A stretch of DNA of 64,000 nt. It comes from Arthrobacter woluwensis. GTDB taxonomy: Bacteria; Actinomycetota; Actinomycetes; Actinomycetales; Micrococcaceae. Position numbers and translations under genes: made by a program. Location of the stretch: NCBI RefSeq assembly GCF_900105345.1, contig NZ_FNSN01000002.1:18745-82744 (forward strand), written 5' to 3'. Position 1 is the first letter of the stretch. Every line of letters begins with the position of its first letter. This document shows positions 1-6,839 of the stretch, one piece after another. Below the pieces are notes generated by a model, which made no database searches, had not been told where the DNA came from, and worked only from the letters and a program-made list of their open reading frames with translations.

Positions 1-1
1 G

Positions 2-67
2 GCGGAGTTGCTGGGATTGAAGAAGCAGCGGGTACAGGCGATCCTCAAACGAAAGTCGCTGGACTGA
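2..67 (+). CDS. C-terminal end of a helix-turn-helix-like protein (partial)
   Basis: The window opens inside a reading frame (frame 2) that ends with TGA at 65-67. The visible 21 residues include ELLGLKKQRVQAIL, which reads like the recognition half of a helix-turn-helix of the kind that closes sigma-like or MerR-like DNA-binding proteins, followed by a basic tail. The rest lies upstream of the window. It sits 38 bp before the next small gene on the same strand, so the two could be co-transcribed. Identification rests on a short pattern only. Confidence 0.45.
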   Translation, partial: AELLGLKKQRVQAILKRKSLD

Positions 68-105
68 ACCGCGCCGTGATCGATCGATTCAGACAGGACC
101 TGCGA

Positions 106-339
106 ATGAGCGATGACCTGGTATTCCAAGCTCGCCGGGACTATGGCGAGCTGATAGCGAAGATCGTGGTGTGGCCGAAGGGTCTCGGGATCGACGTGCA
201 CCTCATCGGCGGAAACGTCGTCCAGCTTTACCCTGGCGGGCGTAAGCACCTGCTCGAACAACCGACCGGGCACGTGAAGTTTCGTCGCGGCCTGGCCGCG
301 TTGCGTGGCTCGGTCCGCCGCTTGCTGAGGCGTTCATAA
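106..339 (+). CDS. Hypothetical protein, 77 aa
   Basis: I do not recognise the family. The frame is open further upstream to a GTG at 76, but ATG 106 has a Shine-Dalgarno-like AGGA seven bases before it, so I prefer 106. The product is basic, with a central beta-like stretch (IDVHLIGGNVVQLYPGG) and an arginine-rich C-terminus (RRLLRRS), which would suit a small nucleic-acid-binding or antitoxin-like protein; that role is a guess. It follows the partial helix-turn-helix protein on the same strand and converges on the TIR-like gene. Confidence 0.5.
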   Translation: MSDDLVFQARRDYGELIAKIVVWPKGLGIDVHLIGGNVVQLYPGGRKHLLEQPTGHVKFRRGLAALRGSVRRLLRRS

Positions 340-344
340 ACGGT

Positions 345-1513
345 CGTTTCTGACTCATTGCGGGGTCAGAACTTCACGGTGAACCCAAGTTTGGCAAGTT
401 CCTTACCGAGGCTGAGTTCCCACTGGTCCTTTCCGATGTACACCAGTCCTTTGATATCTCCGGGCAGCTCCACCCCGAAGTTCATCACGATGACATTCTG
501 TCGACGGAGCTTCCCGCAAAAGTACCCAAGCTCAAAAACAACGTTCTGACGAGCTCGTTCCTCCGAGACGCCGGGGGTGCGTTTGGCATGAGCTATGTCG
601 TCGGGGGTCATGAGGACGACCGCGCAGGCTGCATCAGCTGAGTACGACTCGAACTTCTCAATCAACGTCAGGCCCGAATTGAGTTGTTGACTCAGGATGA
701 TTGGTTTGACTTCAGCATGTTCGATGATCCAGTGCGCGACTTCATACTTGAGCGCTTCATTGTGTCCGTGCACCAGGAAGATCTCTCTCGGAACCTCATT
801 CGGCTTCCGTTCGCCGCGTTCCAGTTTTGCTGGCACTAGGGCCTCTCTCGTGTTGGGCGAGGACTTAGGCGCTTGATCTGTTGCCGGGGAAGGCGTGATA
901 GCCGGGAAGGCCGAGAGTTTGAAGTTCTCATCTAGCGCGAATCCTGCGGACTCTATTGCTTCGCGTAGGCTGTTCCACGCTGTTCCCTCGCCGATCGGAC
1001 CCTCGGAATACCGGCCCATGGCGTGCTTTCGCAGCGCTTCAAGTAAGCCCCGCATGAGTCTCTCCGCTTGCTTGTCGTTTGCTCTCGTGAAGGCGTCGAT
1101 GATCTTCTGTTCCTTGGTCATGCCCTCAGGCTGAGCAAGCCCGGCCGCAGTGATCTTGCGATCAATAGCGGAATGGTTCGGTCCGGCGCCCTGCTCCCAG
1201 AACTCGGCAAAGGCGTCTACTAGTAGCGCGCCGAGAGTGTTTGTCGTGGGGCCATCGTCAAGGGTAAAACTCATTTGTCCATTATTCACGGGTCCGGGAG
1301 TCTCGTGGTTCATATTCGAGGTCTTCGCCCGACAACCTGCGACTCGCATGTTTGGCCGGGGGTGTGAGTTCGAGTCGAGCCGTAATCGTTCGTTTCTGGC
1401 GCACCGGTTCCCTCCGCGCCGAAGGGCGCGCCAAGCGGCCCGAGTAATGCGTCAGAAACGTGCGTCATTCAGACTTTGCGTCAGAACATTGAATCTATCG
1501 TTTTTGACTCATT
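345..1513. repeat. Imperfect 15-bp direct repeats flanking the TIR-like gene
   Basis: CGTTTCTGACTCATT at 345-359 recurs as CGTTTTTGACTCATT at 1499-1513 (14 of 15 identical, same orientation). The TIR-like gene and its upstream region lie between them. A third, inverted partial copy (GCGTCAGAAACG) is at 1449-1460. This could be the scar of a cassette insertion or recombination, or simply shared operator sequence. Confidence 0.5.
366..1313 (-). CDS. TIR-like nucleotide-binding domain protein (CAP12/PF10137 type)
   Basis: The C-terminal half carries the hallmarks of the TIR-like fold of predicted nucleotide-binding proteins: EIFLVHGHNE near residue 178, a central EKFE, and RARQNVVFELGYF near residue 253, where the conserved glutamate of the NAD-cleaving TIR enzymes is expected. 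The first 130 residues are predicted mostly helical, and a Pro/Ser-rich linker joins the halves. Related TIR-like proteins occur in antiphage systems (TIR-STING, CBASS effectors) and degrade NAD+; whether this protein does so is inference. The frame is open to 1349; ATG 1313 is chosen because the residues before it look non-coding. No partner sensor gene lies beside it, so it may act alone with its own N-terminal sensor domain. Confidence 0.75.
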   Translation of the reverse strand: MNHETPGPVNNGQMSFTLDDGPTTNTLGALLVDAFAEFWEQGAGPNHSAIDRKITAAGLAQPEGMTKEQKIIDAFTRANDKQAERLMRGLLEALRKHAMGRYSEGPIGEGTAWNSLREAIESAGFALDENFKLSAFPAITPSPATDQAPKSSPNTREALVPAKLERGERKPNEVPREIFLVHGHNEALKYEVAHWIIEHAEVKPIILSQQLNSGLTLIEKFESYSADAACAVVLMTPDDIAHAKRTPGVSEERARQNVVFELGYFCGKLRRQNVIVMNFGVELPGDIKGLVYIGKDQWELSLGKELAKLGFTVKF

Positions 1514-1524
1514 TTTGATAGAAT
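1449..1524 (+). promoter_or_regulatory. Probable promoter/operator region of the VbhA-Fic operon
   Basis: Three GCGTCA words at 1449, 1462 and 1478 are followed by a dyad TCTATC (1494-1499) / GATAGA (1517-1522) in an AT-rich stretch, and TAGAAT at 1519-1524 could serve as a -10 box. Autoregulation by antitoxin or toxin-antitoxin complex is common for such modules, so this is the likely control site; binding is inferred. Confidence 0.4.
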
Positions 1525-1552
1525 GGAGTGTCGAGCAACGAGAGGGCATCGC

Positions 1553-1750
1553 ATGCACACTCCGGGCATTACCGAGGGTGAACGGCGGCGCCGGATCGCG
1601 GAAGCACGCCATAGTGTGGAGATGGAAGGTCTCACTGTGAGTGCCGCTGGCCTGGCGGATGCTGAAGAGTATGTTGCTGGCGGCATTGACTCGGACGAGC
1701 TGGTAGCTCGAGCTCGTGCCCGCTATGGGCTTGGCGGAGTCGCTGAATAG
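1553..1750 (+). CDS. vbhA: VbhA-like antitoxin of a Fic toxin
   Basis: A 65-aa protein with the class I Fic inhibitor motif (S/T)xxxE(G/N): SVEMEG at residues 21-26. In VbhA the glutamate enters the ATP site of the Fic enzyme and blocks AMP transfer. The remainder (EYVAGGIDSDELVARARARY) matches the helical tail of VbhA antitoxins. ATG 1553 is chosen over the in-frame ATG 1523 because AGAGGG sits six bases before it. It is the first of three same-strand genes: antitoxin, second antitoxin-like protein, Fic toxin. It should neutralise the Fic protein encoded at 1970. Confidence 0.85.
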   Translation: MHTPGITEGERRRRIAEARHSVEMEGLTVSAAGLADAEEYVAGGIDSDELVARARARYGLGGVAE

Positions 1751-1778
1751 ACTTAGAGGCAAGGAAAGGGGTTCGGCT

Positions 1779-1970
1779 ATGGCACGCACGTTGGCCACGA
1801 CCAAGGAGCAGGTCGAGGAACGCATGGCTTTTGCCGATGCGGGCCTGGCCCTGGCTGGGCATGCTCTGACGGATCCGCGACTGCGCGAACTCTCGCGCCG
1901 CGTCGCCGCCCACGAGATCACCGCTGAGGAAGCTATCCGACAGGGACGCGAACTGATCCAGCACCCGTAA
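1779..1970 (+). CDS. Second VbhA-like small protein, inhibitory motif lost
   Basis: A 63-aa protein that aligns with the preceding antitoxin through its tail (RRVAAHEITAEEAIRQGR against EYVAGGIDSDELVARAR). At the position of the inhibitory motif it reads GLALAG, so both the Ser/Thr and the key glutamate are missing. It probably arose by duplication. It may still bind the Fic protein as a scaffold or act as DNA-binding co-regulator, but the known glutamate mechanism cannot work. An AAAGGGG ribosome site precedes ATG 1779. Its stop codon TAA overlaps the ATG of the Fic gene by one base, so the two are translationally coupled. Confidence 0.65.
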   Translation: MARTLATTKEQVEERMAFADAGLALAGHALTDPRLRELSRRVAAHEITAEEAIRQGRELIQHP

Positions 1971-2848
1971 TGACCACCTCGAGCTACCGTGCCTGGGATG
2001 ACTACTTCATCCCGGGCACGGATACGTTAAGGAACAAGTTCACCACGGCGGAGGCACCCTACGGGGAACCGGACAAGAACCGGCTGGAGCTCCTGGAGAC
2101 CTTGGCGACTCACGCCCGCATGGTCGAGCTCGCAGAGCACCCGATCGAGGGCGCCTTCGATTACGAGCACCTCAAAGCAATCCACCACCACCTGTTCCAG
2201 GACGTCTACGACTGGGCCGGCACCGAGCGTGAGGTGCCTGTGGGGGAGTGGATGACTAAGAGCGGCCCCGATGTGGTGCACTACGCCCCCGGAGATCTCC
2301 GCGCACCTGAAGTCGCTTATGCCTACTACCCGGCCGGGGAACCACTGGCCAGCGCCGCGGCGCAACAGTTCCGGCAGCTGGAATCCAAAGACTTCCTGCG
2401 CGGCCTGGATCACGGATCGTTCACGGTGGAGCTCGCGGAGATCTGGGGCGAGCTGAACGTGGTGCACCCCTTCCGGGAAGGTAACACCCGAACCCAGTTC
2501 GTGTTCTTCGCCCAGCTGGCCGAGAACGCCGGGTACCGCCTGGATGCCGGCGCGTTCGTGCCCGGGGCGCCGCTTCGAGATGAGTTCGTGTGGGCGCGGT
2601 TCTACAGCCAGGCCACCGGAAGCAACGACCGCTTGGCCGAAGTCCTCCTGAAGGGCACCACGGCGATCACGCCGGCGCCGCTGGATCCAGAGCTGCAGAA
2701 GATGCGGGATCTGGCCCGGCTCTCGTTCCCCAAGACGCCGGCCTGGAACAAGCCTGCCGGCCACGAGATCTCAGACAGTGGACCGGCCCCGGAGAGCCGG
2801 TCGACCGAGCGGGGCCTTGAAGGCCCCGGGCAGGGGAGGACACGATGA
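1970..2848 (+). CDS. fic: Fic-family AMP-transferase toxin
   Basis: A 292-aa Fic-domain protein. The catalytic loop HPFREGNTRTQ begins at His166 and keeps the histidine, the acidic residue and the GN-R anion hole of the HxFx(D/E)GNxR motif; Thr replaces the usual second Gly, a variant seen in many actinobacterial Fic proteins. YDWAG near residue 80 belongs to the conserved N-terminal helix. Such enzymes transfer AMP to target proteins and are toxic without their antitoxin. The last 25 residues are low-complexity and probably disordered. It starts at ATG 1970 overlapping the previous stop. Together with the VbhA-like gene it forms a toxin-antitoxin module that could stabilise the plasmid. Confidence 0.9.
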   Translation: MTTSSYRAWDDYFIPGTDTLRNKFTTAEAPYGEPDKNRLELLETLATHARMVELAEHPIEGAFDYEHLKAIHHHLFQDVYDWAGTEREVPVGEWMTKSGPDVVHYAPGDLRAPEVAYAYYPAGEPLASAAAQQFRQLESKDFLRGLDHGSFTVELAEIWGELNVVHPFREGNTRTQFVFFAQLAENAGYRLDAGAFVPGAPLRDEFVWARFYSQATGSNDRLAEVLLKGTTAITPAPLDPELQKMRDLARLSFPKTPAWNKPAGHEISDSGPAPESRSTERGLEGPGQGRTR

Positions 2849-2858
2849 GGAGCACACC

Positions 2859-3425
2859 ATGGCGTTGATCGGTCTGGTGCGGGTCAGCGCCGACGCACAG
2901 GACACCCGTCGTCAGCACGATGTCCTGGATCCGATCTGCTGGCGGGTCTTTGAGGAAAAGGTGTCCGGCAAGCTCGCCGTCGAGGACCGGCCCGGTCTGG
3001 TCGCCGCGCTGGCGGAGCTGCGCGAGGGTGACATGCTCGCCGTCGTGGAGGTCGACCGGCTCTCCCGCAACCTCCTGGAGGGTCTGATCATGCTGCAGGA
3101 GCTCTTCGCCCGCGGCGTGCGAGTGAAGGTCCTGGAGGGCATCGCCGCTGGCGAGCACACCGAACGTAGCTTCCTGCTGGACATGGCCCTGGCCCTGGCC
3201 GAGGACCGGCGCCGCGACATCTCCCGCAAGACCCGCGACGGCCTGGCCGCCGCCGCTCGGCGCGGCCGCAAGGGCGGCCGGCCTTCCGTCATCACCACAG
3301 ACCGGCAGGACCAGGCCCGGCAGATGCGAGAGGCCGGCCTGAGCTACCGCCGTATTGGAGAAGCCCTCGGCATCAGCGACGCCTCCGTGCGCCGGGCGAT
3401 CGGGCAGGAGCAGCCGGCGAGCTAG
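2859..3425 (+). CDS. Serine recombinase (resolvase/invertase family)
   Basis: A 188-aa small serine recombinase. The N-terminus GLVRVSADAQDTRRQ carries the catalytic serine, EVDRLSRN is the conserved active-site helix, and the C-terminus (AGLSYRRIGEALGISDASVRRAI) is the helix-turn-helix that binds the recombination site. Length matches Tn3-type resolvases and Hin-type invertases. The frame is open to 2778, but GAGGAG eight bases before ATG 2859 and the family N-terminus fix the start. It follows the Fic gene by 10 bp, so both may share a transcript. Likely role: resolving plasmid multimers or cointegrates. Confidence 0.92.
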   Translation: MALIGLVRVSADAQDTRRQHDVLDPICWRVFEEKVSGKLAVEDRPGLVAALAELREGDMLAVVEVDRLSRNLLEGLIMLQELFARGVRVKVLEGIAAGEHTERSFLLDMALALAEDRRRDISRKTRDGLAAAARRGRKGGRPSVITTDRQDQARQMREAGLSYRRIGEALGISDASVRRAIGQEQPAS

Positions 3426-3458
3426 CCGGCGGTCCCCTCGGCGCCGGCTAGCTCGCCG
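3415..3458. repeat. 16-bp perfect inverted repeat overlapping the resolvase stop
   Basis: CGGCGAGCTAGCCGGC at 3415-3430 is perfectly complementary to 3443-3458, with a 12-bp spacer. The left arm contains the resolvase TAG stop (3423-3425). There is no T-run after it, so an intrinsic terminator is only one reading; a recombination or operator site of the adjacent resolvase is the other. Confidence 0.55.
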
Positions 3459-3873
3459 TCCGCGACGGCGCCCTAAGGTGTCGCCACCTGGTGCGCGCGA
3501 CGCGTCCACCACGTCGCGACACGACAGATCCGGCGGAAACGTCGGCGCCGGATCCACGCGACACGTAGCGTGCGGCCGCCAGCGACACGTCCGGGCGCCC
3601 TGGCTGAGGTTCGCCGGCAGGGGAGCCAGCTTTCGGTGGAGATCTCGCCGGCCGCTACGGCGCCCCGGCTCCGACCAGGAGCCCGGCCCGCCGGCAGGCC
3701 CCTGCCTCCAAAGAGCCGGCGCCTGCTCGACAGGTCCTTGTCGGAGACCCCGCCTACACTGGATCCTGGCGGCACCACCTACCCCCCAAGAGACGGTGCC
3801 GCCACCAAAGATTTCTCCTATGGTTGGAAGATACTGAAGGAAACGTGATTTGTGGTGAATTAACGACCTTCAC
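3459..3873. other. Gene-free spacer with GCGACACG repeats
   Basis: No convincing gene. The word GCGACACG occurs three times in the same orientation at 3516, 3558 and 3582, spaced 42 and 24 bp, within a very GC-rich segment next to the resolvase gene. That is the sort of layout expected of a res-type site with repeated binding sub-sites, but the unit is too short to be sure. From about 3800 the base composition drops sharply towards the IS3 insertion. Confidence 0.4.
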
Positions 3874-3925
3874 TGAAATGCCCTCGGAAATAACTGAACT
3901 GGTCCCCGAAAGTTGGACTGGTTAT

Positions 3926-4780
3926 TTAGATTCTAGGGGTAAGGGTCTGAGCCCGGTATTGCACCGGGCTCAGGCCCTTTCTGGTGGTTGAGATGCGTTC
4001 TGTGTTGTACCAGTGGATGTAGTCATTGATTGGTTTGGTCAGTTCCGCAGGGCTAGTGAAGGTTGTCCCGTGGAACATCTCAGTTTTGAGCTGCCCAAAG
4101 AAGTTCTCCATGACGGAGTTGTCGTAGCAGTTGCCTTTGCGAGACATGGACTGTTTGGCGCCCACTGAAGCGAGGGCCGTCTGCCAGGCTCGACTTTGGT
4201 ACTGGACGCCTTGGTCGGAATGCACGAGCAGATCCTTGCTTGTCGGCACGACCTGTAGAGCTTTCCTGAGGGGTCTGAGCGTCAGCGCAAGCGAAGGCGA
4301 TGTTGCCATCGCGTGGGCCACGATCGAGCGATCGAATAGATCTAGGATGGGCGAGAGGTAGACCTTCTGGTTTCCGACTGCGAACTCAGTGATGTCAGTA
4401 ACCCACTTCTGGTTCGGGGCGTCAGCACTGAACTCTCGGTTCAGATGGTTCGGGGCAACGTTCCCAACTTGGCCCTTCCAGGAGAGGTGCGGACGACGTC
4501 TTCGTACTTTGCAGAACAGCCCGAGAGCTCGCATGAGCTTCAGCACCGTCTTCTTCGCCACGGCCCAGCCCCGACGCATCAGAACCGCATGGATGCGCCG
4601 ATGCCCATACCTGCCATGTGCTTGGGAGAATGCGCTCCTGATCGCGTCCTTGAGCTCCGCATCCGGATCCGGCAACGCCAGACGGGCTTGGTGGTAGAAG
4701 AACGTTGAGCGCGCCAGCCCAGAAGCTTCCAACAGGGAAGACAACGATAGTTCCGGGTGCTCGGCCTTGAGAGAGGCCAC
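3926..4780 (-). CDS. IS3-family transposase, OrfB (DDE integrase core)
   Basis: Carries the HTH_21-like segment near the N-terminus and an rve integrase core. The DDE triad is visible: TDITEF (first Asp), HSDQGVQY (second Asp) and NSVMENFFGQLKTE (Glu). It is read in the -1 frame relative to OrfA. The coding frame is open upstream of the first ATG as far as the slippery heptamer GGGAAAA (plus-strand 4825-4831), so the active transposase is most likely the OrfAB fusion made by programmed -1 frameshifting, as in other IS3 members. Confidence 0.92.
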   Translation of the reverse strand: MASLKAEHPELSLSSLLEASGLARSTFFYHQARLALPDPDAELKDAIRSAFSQAHGRYGHRRIHAVLMRRGWAVAKKTVLKLMRALGLFCKVRRRRPHLSWKGQVGNVAPNHLNREFSADAPNQKWVTDITEFAVGNQKVYLSPILDLFDRSIVAHAMATSPSLALTLRPLRKALQVVPTSKDLLVHSDQGVQYQSRAWQTALASVGAKQSMSRKGNCYDNSVMENFFGQLKTEMFHGTTFTSPAELTKPINDYIHWYNTERISTTRKGLSPVQYRAQTLTPRI

Positions 4781-4791
4781 GACCTGCGCTT

Positions 4792-5274
4792 TCAGCCGTG
4801 ATTTGGTCCTCTCAAGGCCCGCAATTTTCCCAAGTAGGCGACCTTTGCCCGCAACTGAGCATTCTCGTGCCGAAGCTGCTCGAGCTCTGATAGAGCAGGC
4901 CGATCCGGATCCTTCGGCGGCCGGCCTCGCCGCTTCATCCCCAACCCGTCCTCACCTTCGGCACGATACTGCCGGAGCCACTTACCAATCATCACCGTGC
5001 CCGGGATCTTGAACTCCGCCGCCAGGTCCGCCTTAGACTCGCCGGCAAGAACCCGGCTAACCACCTCGAGCTTGACCTCGAACGGATATGACTGATTCTT
5101 CGTCAGACGCACTAGAGCTCCTCTGCCGTTGACCCTCCAACGACGATACAGATCTCGCACGGGACTCAGGGGGATCCCGAGCCGCGAAGCAGTGCTCGTA
5201 TACGACGCCCCTTCCTCGAACATCGTCACCGCTTGTTCACGCTGCATGACTGTCAGCGAGCTATCAATCCGCAT
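4792..5274 (-). CDS. IS3-family OrfA (DNA-binding part of the transposase)
   Basis: About 160 aa with two helix-turn-helix-like repeats (AVTMFEEGASYTSTASRLGI and SRVLAGESKADLAAEFKI) and a C-terminal leucine-zipper-like segment (ELEQLRHENAQLRAKVAYL), the standard layout of IS3 OrfA proteins that bind the terminal repeats and oligomerise. The frame is open to 5316, but ATG 5274 gives the family N-terminus. It ends just beyond the GGGAAAA heptamer used for frameshifting into OrfB. Confidence 0.88.
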   Translation of the reverse strand: MRIDSSLTVMQREQAVTMFEEGASYTSTASRLGIPLSPVRDLYRRWRVNGRGALVRLTKNQSYPFEVKLEVVSRVLAGESKADLAAEFKIPGTVMIGKWLRQYRAEGEDGLGMKRRGRPPKDPDRPALSELEQLRHENAQLRAKVAYLGKLRALRGPNHG

Positions 5275-5355
5275 AGAAACCACTCCCCAGACCTTGAACC
5301 GAATTTCACAGTCCAAGTTCTGGGGAGCAGTTCAAACAATTTCCGAGGGCATTTC

Positions 5356-5710
5356 TTTGCCCACTACATACGCCAGAACGCAAAGGTGTAGGCTGCACCT
5401 TCCAGCGCATCAAAAATCGGCTTAAGACAAGGCACTGCGCAGGAGCCGGCCACAGCGAGAGCCTCAAGAACCAAAGGATCCCGAGCGGCTTCGCATGCGC
5501 TTCATTCCGAGAACTCCCAGCTGCTGCGCCATGCGGTGCGGAGCTGACGGCCTCACCTAACGTGCACAATAATTCCCGAAAAATACCTTAAAAATTACCT
5601 CAGGAATGGAAGAAAAGTGTTCCAATTATGGCGGTATTCCGGTAGAATTAAAGCATCAGGAAGAGCAGTTGAGAACACCAAAGAATATACGCAACGAAGG
5701 ACTGATTCCC
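5356..5710 (+). promoter_or_regulatory. Gene-free region with a sigma70-like promoter for the nrdH operon
   Basis: No convincing gene here. The second half is AT-rich, unlike its surroundings. TTCCAA (5620-5625), 17 bp, TAGAAT (5643-5648) forms a plausible housekeeping promoter reading towards the NrdH-redoxin gene, with a 5-prime leader of about 60 bases. GAAGGA upstream of ATG 5711 is the ribosome site. Confidence 0.45.
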
Positions 5711-5956
5711 ATGACTTTCGCTCTTTACACCAAGGCCAACTGCGTTCAGTGCGACGCCACCAAGAGGGCGCTGGAGAAGAAGGGTCTCGTTGAAGGCGTC
5801 GACTACCAGGCCGTGCACGTCGACCAGGACGCCGCCGCGCTGGAACAGCTCAAGGAGCTCGGCTTCCTCCAGGCCCCCGTCGTGATCACCGAGACCGATT
5901 CCTGGTCCGGGTTCCGCCCCGACAAGATCGCCGCCCTGGCCCCCATCGCCGCCTAA
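5711..5956 (+). CDS. nrdH: NrdH-like redoxin (glutaredoxin-like thiol protein)
   Basis: An 81-aa thioredoxin-fold protein. CVQC at residues 11-14 is the redox pair at the start of the first helix, APVV is the cis-proline loop, and WSGFRPDKI at the C-terminus is the typical NrdH signature that lets thioredoxin reductase reduce it. NrdH donates electrons to class Ib ribonucleotide reductase; no reductase gene is in the window, so this copy would serve the host enzyme or other targets. The frame is open to 5606, but the family N-terminus and GAAGGA place the start at ATG 5711. It heads a small operon with two hypothetical genes. Confidence 0.9.
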   Translation: MTFALYTKANCVQCDATKRALEKKGLVEGVDYQAVHVDQDAAALEQLKELGFLQAPVVITETDSWSGFRPDKIAALAPIAA

Positions 5957-5977
5957 GCCCGCGAAAGGACCCCGATC

Positions 5978-6307
5978 ATGGACACCACCACCGCCCTCAC
6001 GATCGAGGACGTCGACCAGCTGGTCCGCATCGTCGCCGAGCTCCTGCCGATCCCCACCGCCCTGGATGCCGACATGGACTACGGAGCGTTGCAGATCTAC
6101 CTGGGGGAGGAGACCGACGAATCCACCGGACGGCCCTTCACTCGGGCCGGGATCGACCCCGAAGACCCGACCACCGTGTGGTGGCTCGACTTCGAGGCCG
6201 GGGGACGCCAGAAGTTCTCCACCCTCGACGCGACCGCCTCTCCGCAGGAGGTCGCCGAGTGGATCACGGCCAATGCCGAGATCCCCGTCCAGGCCAAGGC
6301 CGTGTAG
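5978..6307 (+). CDS. Hypothetical acidic protein, 109 aa
   Basis: Not recognised. The protein is acidic (many Asp/Glu) with no membrane segment or signal peptide and includes WWLDFEAGGRQKFSTLD, a beta-hairpin-like stretch. It follows the NrdH gene by 21 bp with the ribosome site CGAAAGGA before ATG 5978, and the next gene starts 4 bp after its stop, so the three are one operon. A function cannot be assigned. Confidence 0.7.
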   Translation: MDTTTALTIEDVDQLVRIVAELLPIPTALDADMDYGALQIYLGEETDESTGRPFTRAGIDPEDPTTVWWLDFEAGGRQKFSTLDATASPQEVAEWITANAEIPVQAKAV

Positions 6308-6311
6308 GGCG

Positions 6312-6698
6312 ATGGGCACCATGATCTACGACGACGCCGCCTGGTTCGAAGCTACCGAGATCCCGCCCATCGCCGGACACGAAACCAACCCCGCAGCCCC
6401 CGAGATCCACGCCTTGGCCACGGCGGCCGCGCAGCTGCACGAAGCTCGCTACTGGTCCACTGTCCAGCCCGGCGCCCGTGGCGCCTACCTCACCGCCCTG
6501 GCCAACGTCGCCCAGGAGCTCGCCTGGCACCTCGACCAGGTCCATGCCCTCCTTCCCGCCGGCGTGCAGGCCTACCGGGCCGCCACCGGCACTGCCGCGA
6601 CCGGCCTGGCCGGCGCCCAACCACCCACCGCGACGCTGCTGCTCACCGCAGCCCTGCAAGAAGTCATCAACGACGGAATAGAGCAAAGCGGGACGTGA
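6312..6698 (+). CDS. Hypothetical protein, 128 aa
   Basis: Not recognised. The Ala-rich, mostly helical sequence has no transmembrane segment. ATG 6312 follows the previous stop by 4 bp, with a second ATG at 6321 as alternative start. It is the last gene of the NrdH operon, which ends at a strong terminator at 6712-6755. Confidence 0.65.
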   Translation: MGTMIYDDAAWFEATEIPPIAGHETNPAAPEIHALATAAAQLHEARYWSTVQPGARGAYLTALANVAQELAWHLDQVHALLPAGVQAYRAATGTAATGLAGAQPPTATLLLTAALQEVINDGIEQSGT

Positions 6699-6711
6699 GA
6701 AAATCGCTGTG

Positions 6712-6755
6712 ACAAGAGGGGCAGGTGTTCAGTTTTGAACACCTGCCCCTCTTGT
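6712..6755. terminator. 20-bp perfect hairpin, terminator with dyad CAGGTGTTC
   Basis: ACAAGAGGGGCAGGTGTTCA (6712-6731) pairs perfectly with 6736-6755 around the 4-base loop GTTT. It directly follows the NrdH operon. Its inner part, CAGGTGTTC-N6-GAACACCTG, recurs at 48903-48926, so it may also be a protein-binding site. Confidence 0.8.
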
Positions 6756-6839
6756 GTGTCAGGCGTGCCGACACGTGGGGGAGAGGGGCTGGTGGGAACA
6801 CTCAATGTTCCCGTCGCCGATCACTCCCAGGAGGTTCCC

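Larger units (their letters stand above)
3894..5334 (-). mobile_element. IS3-family insertion sequence
   Basis: A 1.44-kb element bounded by 24-bp imperfect inverted repeats: TGAACTGGTCCCCGAAAGTT at the left end and TGAACTGCTCCCCAGAACTT read inward from the right end. It is flanked by the 3-bp direct repeat AAC (3891-3893 and 5335-5337), the expected target duplication for the family. It carries the usual overlapping orfA and orfB on the minus strand and a GGGAAAA slippery heptamer between them. All parts look intact, so it may be active. Confidence 0.92.
3874..5355. repeat. 17-bp hairpin split by the IS3 element
   Basis: GAAATGCCCTCGGAAAT (3874-3890) left of the element is the exact reverse complement of ATTTCCGAGGGCATTTC (5339-5355) right of it. 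Removing the element and one copy of the AAC duplication leaves a 17-bp stem with the 4-base loop AACA. The element therefore inserted in the loop of a pre-existing palindrome, possibly a terminator or protein-binding site. Confidence 0.85.

Noticed and set aside
366..3425. TIR-like protein, Fic module and resolvase as one multi-gene defence system
   Set aside because: The TIR-like gene is on the opposite strand and separately flanked by repeats, and the Fic/VbhA pair is a self-contained toxin-antitoxin module; nothing links them beyond proximity.
3473..3848. Arg/Pro-rich frames on both strands after the resolvase gene
   Set aside because: The composition is that of random GC-rich DNA read out of frame; no homology-like pattern or ribosome site.
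5306..5569. 87-codon minus-strand open frame at the right edge of the IS3 element
   Set aside because: It crosses the element boundary and the split hairpin and has no ribosome site or recognisable domain.
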